A stretch of DNA of 64,000 bases from Oceanospirillaceae bacterium. Its GTDB lineage: Bacteria > Pseudomonadota > Gammaproteobacteria > Pseudomonadales > Balneatricaceae. Positions 27,728-35,130 of this stretch are shown one piece after another. The DNA lies in the NCBI GenBank assembly GCA_013215505.1, contig JABSQZ010000001.1:738881-802880 (forward strand), given 5' to 3'. Position 1 is the stretch's first letter. Every line of letters begins with the position of its first letter. The position numbers and the translations under genes are program-made. The notes beneath the pieces were generated by a model, which was not told where the DNA came from, ran no database searches, and saw nothing but the letters and a program-made list of their open reading frames with translations.

Positions 27728-28012
27728 TCAAGCTTTCTGTTTTAAGGCATCCAGTGGGCTGCGTACCTCACTGAGCAATGCTGTTGCTACTTGCGCATAC
27801 AGTGCCGTCGTCTCCAGTTTTTTATGCCCAAGTAATACTTGGATTACGCGTATATCGACTTTGGCCTCCAGTAATTGAGTCGTAAAGCTGTGCCTCAAAG
27901 TATGCATCGAAACACGCTTACTGATACCAGCGGCAGTGGTGGTCAATTTACAAACACGCCTTAGCTGTCGGGCCGATATGTGCTGGTTGATGTTAGCCCT
28001 TGGCATGGGCAA
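27728..28012 (-). pseudogene. XerC-like recombinase, C-terminal fragment
   Basis: It keeps the C-terminal catalytic residues (HTLRHSFTTQLLEAK and LLGHKKLETTALYAQV) but lacks the N-terminal domain and the first catalytic arginine, lost in the deletion described for this element. It matches the same region of 10957-11230. Confidence 0.8.
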
Positions 28013-28042
28013 AGTGCCACCAGTCCCGTAGCGGTTTAGTCC

Positions 28043-28127
28043 TTTGACACATAGCTGCCGTTTTGACGGACCTGATAAAAGGCACTTTGAGAACCGAATA
28101 TGCGTTTAGAAAACAGGGAACTTATCA
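28043..28127 (+). repeat. Dispersed repeat copy 16 (3' module only)
   Basis: TTGACACATAGCTGCCGTTT, ACGGACCTGATAAAAGGCAC, GAACCGAATATGCGTTTAGA and CAGGGAACTTATCA. The 5' half is missing; IS91 DNA begins exactly there. The rest of the gap to 28553 shows no gene and presumably holds the promoter of the peroxidase-GGDEF gene. Confidence 0.85.
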
Positions 28128-28553
28128 GTGAGTAATAAGATGGACTGCTCCTATTAGCCATCTACCAGCGATCATGATACAGGTGTTATCAGCTGACCAG
28201 CTCACTGAGCATTATTCTTAATTCACGATAACTGATATCGTATTTTCCATACCGGCGAGTCGTCCAAATTATGATGTAATATTGGAAGAGAGATGCTCAG
28301 GGAATTGGACATTACATCGAGTATGCCCTATCTGTAACAAAGCCCGAATTCAAGTTTTAGCACGACCCCGTAATACGATCATGTTATAATTTATTTGTTA
28401 TCAAGTCATGTCTAGTGGCATACAGAGGTACTGTTCTATCTATTATAAAACACCAGATGGGACTTGAAATAACTAATCCTTTTTACATTGTCTACAACTA
28501 TCCAGACACCGGAGATGTTGTAAAATAGACACCTGCTAGGATAGGATAGAATA

Positions 28554-30878
28554 TTGATTTGCAAACCTATGTTCTTGAATTTTCTTATCGTTACAACCTT
28601 ATTTCTATGGGCAATTCCCTATAGTGATGCCCACCAAGTAGATGCCATCACTCCTATACAATGGCCTGAAAAAATCACACCAAAAATGCTCTTAGGCAAG
28701 CGTTTGTTTTTTGATAAGCGCTTATCAAGGGATTATGAAACGTCTTGTGCAAGCTGCCATCAATTTGAGAGAGGGGGTAGCAGTTTTGAAAAACGGCCTA
28801 TTCAGTATTCTGGAGAACCTACAAAACATAACGCCACATCAATATTCAATTTAACTAAAAATTACAACCTTGGTTGGATAGGTCAGTTTGCTTCAGCTGA
28901 ATTTCACCTAAATAACTTAATTTCAGAAAATAAAGAAATGGGTTTATCTTGGGAAGAAATTGAGCAAAGAATCAAGCATGATGCCGAATATGTGAAGCTG
29001 TTTGCTAAGGCATTTACAGGAAAAGAGGTGGGAGGATATGTCACTCGAGAGAATATCAGCCAGGCTATCGTAACTTATGAACATGCACTGACAACACCTT
29101 CCGCCTTTGATCTGTATTTACAAGGAGACAAAACAGCTATCACTGAACAGGCAATACAAGGCTTCGAATTATTCCAAGATTATGGTTGTGTGTCTTGCCA
29201 TCAAGGGAAAAATATCGGTGGAAACTTACTTCAGAAACTAGGGGTTTTTGAAGCATATCAACCAAGTGCTTCGATTGAAGATCGTACGTATTTAGGACGA
29301 TACAATTATTCTGGTAAAAATATAGACAGGCAAGTTTTTAGAGTACCTTCTCTGCGAAATGTTGCTTTAACTTCCCCCTATTTTCATGACGGCTCTATAG
29401 TTGATCTAGAAACAGTGATTAAATTGATGGCTAAGCACCAATTAGGAAGGAACTTGACTAACGTGGATATCGCTCGGATTGTCGCTCTTGCAAAGCTTAA
29501 ATGGTATACCGCATCCAGAGTTAATACCGTGAATCAATATTTCAAAGTGATGCTGATAAGTGTAGGTTTCGTGTTGGTAATGGGGGGGCTGTATACTTAT
29601 TTTGAATTTGAAAAAACATCTCAATTTCAGCAAAATAACAGTATTCATTCTTATGTCAACGAGATCGAAAAATTGGATGCATCCCTTGATAAGCAAATTT
29701 TGCTTATCAATAGTTGGTATTTCAGTAATTATGACTCTGTCAATCAAGTGTCTAGTAAATACCAGGAGTTACTGGACACGCCCCCGTATTTGCCAAAGAA
29801 ATTAGAATCTGTTCTGCTTGAACTGAACAGGCAGCTAGCAAGTAAGACTGGATTAATTGAGCAGGTCAAATCGAATAATGCAGTATTACGCAATTCATTA
29901 AATTATTTGCCTGCTTTAACAAATCAAATAGCTTTATCTCTCGAGGTAGCAGGTGAACAAGAACAACTTACGAATGTGCAAATTAATGTGTATAAACAAT
30001 ATATGTATCGGCTAGCATTTCAAGGAATTGCTAGCCAAATTATTCATCACAGAACTGGAATAAACGAGAAGATTCCGAGCCTTGCAGATTTACCGGCAGA
30101 AGTAATTGTTTTTTGGAAAAATTTGAATGTCCATATCAAAATGCTTATCGAGGTTAAACAACTTGATAAAGATTTACATGAACAGATAGAACAAATCGAA
30201 ATGAAGAACAACATTGAATTACTAGCCGGTATGTTTTCTGAGTATTTAGAAGAATCTGATAAACAGCTCAAACAATATCAAAGCTGGTTTGTCGGGTATT
30301 TATTTATTGGGTTTATAACGATAACAGGATTCTTCATTGCACTTAGATACTACAATCACCAACATAGGAAATATAAAAACGAGACCTTAACTGATCCTTT
30401 GACAGGACTGGGAAATCGTAGAAAGCTTGATAAAGCCATGTCTGTTTATGTTGACCAAGCCAGGAAATCGAAGACGACAGTCGGTGTTTTTTTTATCGAT
30501 CTAGATGGATTTAAAAATGTTAATGATACTCTAGGGCATAAAAAAGGGGATCAGCTTTTGCAGCAAATGGCAAAGAACCTTGAATCTTCTTTGCGTCTAA
30601 ACGATTTAATTACTCGAATTGGAGGTGATGAGTTTGTAGTCGTTGTTCCAAATGCAAATATAGAAGCTCTACAGCGGATAGCCGATCAAATATTGGAATT
30701 ATTGACATTAGAGATAGAGCATAGTGATGAATCGGTACTGGTCAGTGCCAGTATAGGTATTAGTTGTTACCCTATTGACACTGAGGGGGCTGTGCAGCTA
30801 ATCGAGTATGCAGATGAAGCTATGTATCAAGCAAAAGCGGATGGAAGGTCTTGCATCAGATTTTTTATGGATATTTAG
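28554..30878 (+). CDS. Di-haem cytochrome c peroxidase-like / DAHL / GGDEF fusion protein
   Basis: One continuous 774-codon frame. A signal peptide covers about residues 6-26. A MauG/CcpA-type peroxidase domain has two haem-c motifs, CASCH (65-69) and CVSCH (212-216), and the family segment FRVPSLRNVALTSPYFHDGS. A membrane helix (about 325-350) precedes a 220-residue helical region with LLINSWYFSNYDSVN, resembling DAHL sensor domains. A second membrane helix (about 575-597) precedes a GGDEF domain with TDPLTGLGNRR, the active motif RIGGDEF and an RLND inhibitory site. It would couple haem redox chemistry or peroxide to c-di-GMP synthesis. Topology is odd: an exported N-terminus plus two internal helices places GGDEF outside. 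The start is TTG 28554 or ATG 28569. Confidence 0.85.
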   Translation: MICKPMFLNFLIVTTLFLWAIPYSDAHQVDAITPIQWPEKITPKMLLGKRLFFDKRLSRDYETSCASCHQFERGGSSFEKRPIQYSGEPTKHNATSIFNLTKNYNLGWIGQFASAEFHLNNLISENKEMGLSWEEIEQRIKHDAEYVKLFAKAFTGKEVGGYVTRENISQAIVTYEHALTTPSAFDLYLQGDKTAITEQAIQGFELFQDYGCVSCHQGKNIGGNLLQKLGVFEAYQPSASIEDRTYLGRYNYSGKNIDRQVFRVPSLRNVALTSPYFHDGSIVDLETVIKLMAKHQLGRNLTNVDIARIVALAKLKWYTASRVNTVNQYFKVMLISVGFVLVMGGLYTYFEFEKTSQFQQNNSIHSYVNEIEKLDASLDKQILLINSWYFSNYDSVNQVSSKYQELLDTPPYLPKKLESVLLELNRQLASKTGLIEQVKSNNAVLRNSLNYLPALTNQIALSLEVAGEQEQLTNVQINVYKQYMYRLAFQGIASQIIHHRTGINEKIPSLADLPAEVIVFWKNLNVHIKMLIEVKQLDKDLHEQIEQIEMKNNIELLAGMFSEYLEESDKQLKQYQSWFVGYLFIGFITITGFFIALRYYNHQHRKYKNETLTDPLTGLGNRRKLDKAMSVYVDQARKSKTTVGVFFIDLDGFKNVNDTLGHKKGDQLLQQMAKNLESSLRLNDLITRIGGDEFVVVVPNANIEALQRIADQILELLTLEIEHSDESVLVSASIGISCYPIDTEGAVQLIEYADEAMYQAKADGRSCIRFFMDI

Positions 30879-31034
30879 TAAACCAATTAAGGCTTTCCGG
30901 ATAATCGTCCAGAAATTGGATCTTGTGAGAGCCTGGAATCGCTTCCGTAGCCGAGTCTGTAAAGTCTCTTAACTTTGCGCTCGGTCGCGCCTGAGCACTC
31001 ACGCAAACAGCTGTAATGCGTAAAGTACAATACT

Positions 31035-31068
31035 AAAACACACACTTTCAATCAAAAGCGTGTGTTTT
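31035..31068 (+). terminator. Inverted repeat, probable terminator after the peroxidase-GGDEF gene
   Basis: AAAACACAC (31035-31043) and GTGTGTTTT (31060-31068) form a stem with A- and T-rich edges, suitable for termination in either direction. It lies about 160 bases after the stop codon. Confidence 0.55.
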
Positions 31069-31081
31069 ACATCAATAAGAA

Positions 31082-31243
31082 AATGACCGCTTTTGGCCGA
31101 CGGTCGTCATCGCAAACCGAAGACTCAGCGCTTGCAAGTCGGCCTGGATAACGGCAAACCTAGCACTAAGCTGCCATTTCAAAGGCTCTGGTGAAAGTCA
31201 ATTTGAGAACCAAATAAGCGTCTAGAAAACTAGGGGTTTGTCA
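31082..31243 (+). repeat. Dispersed repeat copy 17 (type A, full length)
   Basis: AATGACCGCTTTTGGCCGAC, GGTCGTCATCGCAAACCGAA, GCTTGCAAGTCGGCCTGG, then a diverged centre and GAGAACCAAATAAGCGTCTA ending ACTAGGGGTTTGTCA. A minisatellite begins at its 3' edge. Confidence 0.9.
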
Positions 31244-31379
31244 CTCTCCATATGCCTGCCATCCCTTTGAGCACTTCCATGTGCCTGATAATCCTTTTGT
31301 ACACTTTCCATGTGCCTGACAGCCCTTTAGAGCACTTCCATGCTCCGACAATCCTTTTGTACACTCTCCATGTGCCTTA
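31242..31379 (+). repeat. Minisatellite, about 30-bp unit, 4.6 copies
   Basis: Units begin CACTCTCCATATGCCTG, CACTTCCATGTGCCTG, CACTTTCCATGTGCCTG, CACTTCCATGCTCCG and CACTCTCCATGTGCC. Odd and even units alternate slightly in their second half (CCCTTTGAG against CCTTTTGTA), so a 60-bp higher-order unit may have been duplicated. It is non-coding as far as I can see. Confidence 0.8.
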
Positions 31380-31589
31380 GGGGACTTAATTATAGTTCTA
31401 AATATTTGATTTAATAATGGTTAAAATTGGAATGCTAATTGTTCCTAAGGGTTCATATGAAAAATTTAATTGGATAGTGGTCATACGAACTATGGAGGGA
31501 ATTCCGGTGCCAAGGTAAGCGCTAGCGGTGCGTGATAGTTGAAGCTCTTAGACTAATTGATTATCAAGTGGACCTTCCAAAGGTAATGG

Positions 31590-31745
31590 AATGTCTGCAA
31601 ATGGTCATCATCGCTAATCGAAAATTCACCGCTTGCAAGTCAGCATGGATAACGGCAAAACCTGACACTTTGAAGGCATTCTAAATGCTCTGGTGAAAGG
31701 TGTTTTGAGAACCAGATATGCGTCTAGAAAACTAGGAACTTATCA
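31590..31745 (+). repeat. Dispersed repeat copy 18 (type A, full length with small deletion)
   Basis: AATGTCTGCAAATGG lacks the CCGACAGTC part, then TCATCATCGCTAATCGAAA, GCTTGCAAGTCAGCATGG, and GAGAACCAGATATGCGTCTA to GGAACTTATCA. The centre (TGCTCTGGTGAAAGG) matches copies 17 and 22, so these three form a subtype. Nothing else is evident between 31380 and 31589. Confidence 0.85.
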
Positions 31746-31807
31746 GTGTTTCTTTCGGACTATGAGAATGACAGATATTGGCGCTGGTGGTGCAGATGAT
31801 ACACCAA

Positions 31808-32686
31808 TCAATCTCCAATTGAGTACCACAGACTCTGGTCTTCTAACAGGGCTTTTGTCTCAGGGCTCAACTGTGGATTAGCTAAGTCAAAAATCAGTCG
31901 CTGAGAGATATTGGCTGCGCTAAAAATCTCTTGAGTGATCGGGTGGTTGTACAATAACCGATCAAAAGAGCCGTCTGCAATGGCTATTTGCAAGCCGGAT
32001 TTTATGCGCTGTTGAAGTGCTGTATTGTTGTTACTTACAAAAAAGAATAATGGTGATGGGTAGCGCAATAACAGTTTTTTCTCTACCACTAGGTTTTTAT
32101 CTTTATTGGTGATAATTTCATGCCATGGCTCGTGCACTCCCCTGGGGAAATAATCGAACCTTTTGTGTTGCAGCAGAGAGAATAAACTGATGTAACTTTC
32201 CGCTGTGACTACCTCTAAGCCGTTGGCTTGTAGAATCTTCGTATCAGACCAGTGCGGCCCTTGCCCGGCCGTTAGTCTCCTCAGCTGCTCTAAACTATTT
32301 ATTACCGAAAAACGCTGCTGTTCTCCCTGGCGGATAATAAAAATACGGTAACCTAGTAAACCTTTAAGCAGTGGTATTCTGATGGGCAGAGCTTTGTTTT
32401 CGCGTTCTATTGAGGCCATAGCCCAGAGCACGTCCAGCTCGCCACTGCGCAGCATTTCAAAGGCGCGTTTTCTATAGGAAATCCGCTTGAACGGTAGCAG
32501 CCTAAATTGCTGATACGCCTGGTCAGGAATGGTCTTGCTAAGTGCTAATTCAAGCAGTTCAACGTAGTAAGTTTCGCGTAAATCATTGCTGGTATGCGCC
32601 GTTGCTATATGACTTATTGTCAGAGTGTTCGCACTGCAAATTGTTGTTATAAATAAGAGCACTACTGTCTTGGCAAAAAATTCCAT
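31808..32686 (-). CDS. Periplasmic substrate-binding-like protein
   Basis: The product (292 aa) starts with a signal peptide (MEFFAKTVVLLFITTICSAN). Then come the binding-protein-like segments FRLLPFKRISYRKRAFEMLR and SGELDVLWAMASIERENKAL, which recall family 3 members and the transporter-substrate-binding proteins often encoded alone. There is no ABC transporter nearby. It is the third such orphan in the window. The ligand is unknown. Repeat copies flank it on both sides. Confidence 0.7.
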   Translation of the reverse strand: MEFFAKTVVLLFITTICSANTLTISHIATAHTSNDLRETYYVELLELALSKTIPDQAYQQFRLLPFKRISYRKRAFEMLRSGELDVLWAMASIERENKALPIRIPLLKGLLGYRIFIIRQGEQQRFSVINSLEQLRRLTAGQGPHWSDTKILQANGLEVVTAESYISLFSLLQHKRFDYFPRGVHEPWHEIITNKDKNLVVEKKLLLRYPSPLFFFVSNNNTALQQRIKSGLQIAIADGSFDRLLYNHPITQEIFSAANISQRLIFDLANPQLSPETKALLEDQSLWYSIGD

Positions 32687-32888
32687 TATATTACCTCATT
32701 TCAATAATGACGCGGAATTTGACACTCAGAAGATAAGCATACCCCTAAAAAAACAATGCTATTAAAATTAGTGTTTATGACTATAGGTTTTATAGTTTAT
32801 TCGGTCCCTGAAGAGCAGTCATTCCTACTCATTCAGCTCCGTCTATCCTCTAAAAACATCGAACATATTCAACTCCCTCAATACCAAT

Positions 32889-32924
32889 AATGTCAGCTAT
32901 TGGCCAATACTGTCTATTGGCAAC
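32889..32924 (+). repeat. Dispersed repeat copy 19 with LysR downstream tail
   Basis: AATGTCAGCTATTGGCCAAT and ACTGTCTATTGGCAAC. The 50 bases before it (CTAAAAACATCGAACATATT, CAACTCCCTCAATACC) match the DNA between the LysR paralogues' stop codons and their repeat copies, though no LysR coding sequence remains here. Confidence 0.65.
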
Positions 32925-32943
32925 TTGGACCAGCAATCGCGTT

Positions 32944-32988
32944 ATCAGCTGCTCTTAACTGACAGTCCCTGGAAATGGGGTAGATCCA
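32944..32988 (+). repeat. Short dispersed repeat B, copy 2
   Basis: GCTCTTAACTGACAGTCCC, then TGGAAATGGGGTAGATCCA, matching 15793-15840. The gap onward to 33205 shows no gene. Confidence 0.65.
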
Positions 32989-33205
32989 GGTGCGAAAATT
33001 GAGCTTAAAGCCATCACACTTTTGAAAAAATCATAGCAGCCCTTGATGCGGAATTCGAGCCTTGGCAGCCCTATTGAATGCCTTGGTAAGACATTATCAA
33101 ACTACTTTTCCCTATCTTTTCCTAACTCGCGCTAGAAATTACCGCCAATAATTCTTACTATGGAATACGCTCATTAACCACATTTTTCTTAGCGGAATTA
33201 TCAAC

Positions 33206-33742
33206 ATGACAAAGACACGCTTTATCCCTCTACTCACCCTATCAGCAGTACTTATGACAACTGGCGCTCAAGCAGACCAGGTTGAAATTTCCCTTGTGGA
33301 TAATCTCGATGGCTATCTCGATAGCTACTGCTTAGATATTAAAGGTGGTGGCAAAGACATTAATACATCTAAAGGCCTACAAGTACATACTTGTTATAGT
33401 TATAAAGGCGCACTGGGCAAAGACCAGATTTTTGACACACTCGAATTCGAGTATGAGATGCTGTATCTGCCAAAGTTTGATGTGTGTGCAGAGCTGTCCC
33501 ACCTATCCGTGGGATCCAATGTAGCGCTTGCGACTTGCAACAGCACCGCTGAGCAAAGATTTACTTTTTCTGGTAATGGCACTATTACGTCAACGGTTGA
33601 ACCAACACTTTGTTTAACCGCATCACTGGATACTAAACTCGGTAGGAATGGTGCATCTAAGCACCAAATTAAAGGTTTAACACTTGAAAGCTGTACCGTT
33701 GATTTGGCACAATTTCAAACTTGGCAAACAAATAGCCAATAG
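33206..33742 (+). CDS. Secreted ricin-type beta-trefoil lectin-like protein
   Basis: A signal peptide (MTKTRFIPLLTLSAVLMTTG, to about residue 23) precedes a 155-residue domain with paired cysteines and trefoil-like repeats: DSYCLDIKGGGKDINTSKGL followed by QVHTCYSY, then CAELSHLSVGSNVALATCN, then LCLTASLDTKLG. Such folds bind carbohydrates; QxW motifs are replaced here, so sugar binding is uncertain. GCGGAATTATCAAC precedes the ATG. It stands alone between repeat copies and would be exported, to periplasm or medium. Confidence 0.6.
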   Translation: MTKTRFIPLLTLSAVLMTTGAQADQVEISLVDNLDGYLDSYCLDIKGGGKDINTSKGLQVHTCYSYKGALGKDQIFDTLEFEYEMLYLPKFDVCAELSHLSVGSNVALATCNSTAEQRFTFSGNGTITSTVEPTLCLTASLDTKLGRNGASKHQIKGLTLESCTVDLAQFQTWQTNSQ

Positions 33743-33785
33743 CGTTCAGACAATACTGGGGAAAAAATAATAAAATAGTTACAAC

Positions 33786-33824
33786 GGTAATCCTCCCTTA
33801 TTAACTGAAGTTAAAAGTAGAAGC
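33786..33824 (+). repeat. Short flank repeat C, copy 2
   Basis: GGTAATCCTCCCTTATTAAC and TGAAGTTAAAAGTAGAAG match 24451-24488 and again precede a dispersed-repeat copy. Confidence 0.6.
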
Positions 33825-33833
33825 TTATATCAG

Positions 33834-33938
33834 AAGTGGCCGCAATTGGCTGACAGGTGCCATAGCTAGCTGAATATTCATTGCTTGCAAGTCAGCCTGG
33901 GTAACGGCAAAACTTGAGACAAAGCGGACATTTTAACG
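33834..33938 (+). repeat. Dispersed repeat copy 20 (type A)
   Basis: AGTGGCCGCAATTGGCTGAC, AGGTGCCATAGCTAGCTGAA, GCTTGCAAGTCAGCCTGGG and AAGCGGACATTTTAACG. It abuts the 3' end of the VOC pseudogene. Confidence 0.85.
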
Positions 33939-34401
33939 CCTAAAGCAGCGGCGCCACTTGCGGCGTCCTGCTGGCTTTACTTGGTATATTTTATTTTTCC
34001 GTTGAACCAAACTAAACCAGTTCCCAGAGTTGTCTATGCCCATAGCTTCGACGCCATAAAGCTGTTCTGTAGGTGGCTGGATAAATTCCACTCCTTTAGC
34101 CACAGCTCTTCGTACGTTTTTTGGCAATTTTAGTTTCGAAAACGCCCGCTCTAAATGCACCTTCTTCGATTAAACTTCGTATTTTTTCGGCAGAGCCTTT
34201 GGTGAACATCGGTCCCTTTTTTGGCTCTGCCAATACCAGCTGAAGTTGTGATTTAGATTTCGGATATACAGTTAGCCATCGAAAACCTCCTTCCACTTTC
34301 ATGTCATCACCGACCTCGAAACCGAGTTTGTTTTTGTAAAAATCAAGAGCTTCGTCCTGATTAAGTACATATATTGTTGCATACGCTATGGATGTGATCA
34401 T
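33933..34401 (-). pseudogene. Glyoxalase/VOC-family protein with two frameshifts
   Basis: The N-terminal part (MITSIAYATIYVLNQDEALD to GAFRAGVFETK) and the C-terminal part (AKGVEFIQPPTEQLYGVEAM, IDNSGNWFSLVQRK) are typical of one VOC protein but lie in different frames. Between them, NCQKTYEEL can be read in a third frame. The pattern fits one base lost in the A-run after GAAACT and a TG pair gained after GAGCTG. A functional protein would be a small metal-binding dimer. It follows an AraC-type gene in the same direction, a common pairing. Confidence 0.75.
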
Positions 34402-34472
34402 CTATATATACCCAGTTGTTAATTCATCTTTATTTTATAGAAATAATCAAAATGATACTTCTCCAATATTGC

Positions 34473-34892
34473 TCAATTAGCCAATTTGCCCAAAAAATGG
34501 TACGCATAACATGCCGGTATAGCCTGCGAGGGAAAACAGTATGCTTCAGTAGACAAAGCCCAAAGCTTACGACGATATAAAGTAGGTGCCATACCAACTT
34601 GTTTTAAAAACAATGAAGAAAAGCTACCAAGACTTATGTAACCCACTTTCTCGCAAATTTCTGAGACACTCAAATTTTCCGTAATAAGCATTTTCTTAGC
34701 TTTTTCGACTCTAAGCCGAATCAAAAATTCGTTAGCCGTTTCTCCATAAGTATCCTTGAAAACACGCAAAAATTGATAAGGGGACATATATGAGTACTTT
34801 GCTATACCGGATAAGCTGAGCGGTGCTTGATAATTATCAGCAAAATAATCCCTGCCAGCATTCAATCTTTCAAATTTATAGTTCGTAGCCAT
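34473..34892 (-). CDS. AraC-family regulator (DNA-binding domain only)
   Basis: From ATG 34892 the product begins MATNYKFERLNAGRDYFADN and consists of a two-HTH AraC domain: LSLSGIAKYSYMSPYQFLRV (first HTH) and LSVSEICEKVGYISLGSFSS (second), ending in a short unrelated tail. No effector domain is present, as in several short AraC proteins paired with VOC genes. The broken VOC gene lies 71 bases downstream. A longer start at 34913 is possible. Confidence 0.8.
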   Translation of the reverse strand: MATNYKFERLNAGRDYFADNYQAPLSLSGIAKYSYMSPYQFLRVFKDTYGETANEFLIRLRVEKAKKMLITENLSVSEICEKVGYISLGSFSSLFLKQVGMAPTLYRRKLWALSTEAYCFPSQAIPACYAYHFLGKLAN

Positions 34893-35130
34893 AAAATATA
34901 CTTCTTGATCCACGTAAAATATAACAGCTTAATAGTGCGCTGGCGCATTTACGTGAAAATGATATTCACTAAATTCAAACCAACACTTTAATTTAAAAGT
35001 ACTTTATATATTGTAAACTGTAGTTTTTGAGCAGGCTCACTTTGTGGCAAAGTGCGCCATGATTGTACAAAAAACAATCTCATAATATGACCCTCGCTGA
35101 TACACTGTATATACATACAGAAAATATGGA

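Larger units (their letters stand above)
26528..28042 (-). mobile_element. IS91-family element remnant (copy 2)
   Basis: It contains a frameshifted Y2-type transposase and the C-terminal third of an integrase, in the same order as copy 1. An internal deletion joins CCAGTCCCGTAGC to GGTTTAGTCC: in copy 1 these strings are about 650 bases apart and both carry TAGC, suggesting deletion by microhomology. The outer edge (28042) abuts the 3' half of a dispersed repeat. Confidence 0.75.

Noticed and set aside
31242-31379. A CRISPR array
   Set aside because: The units are contiguous and imperfect, with no unique spacers and no cas genes.
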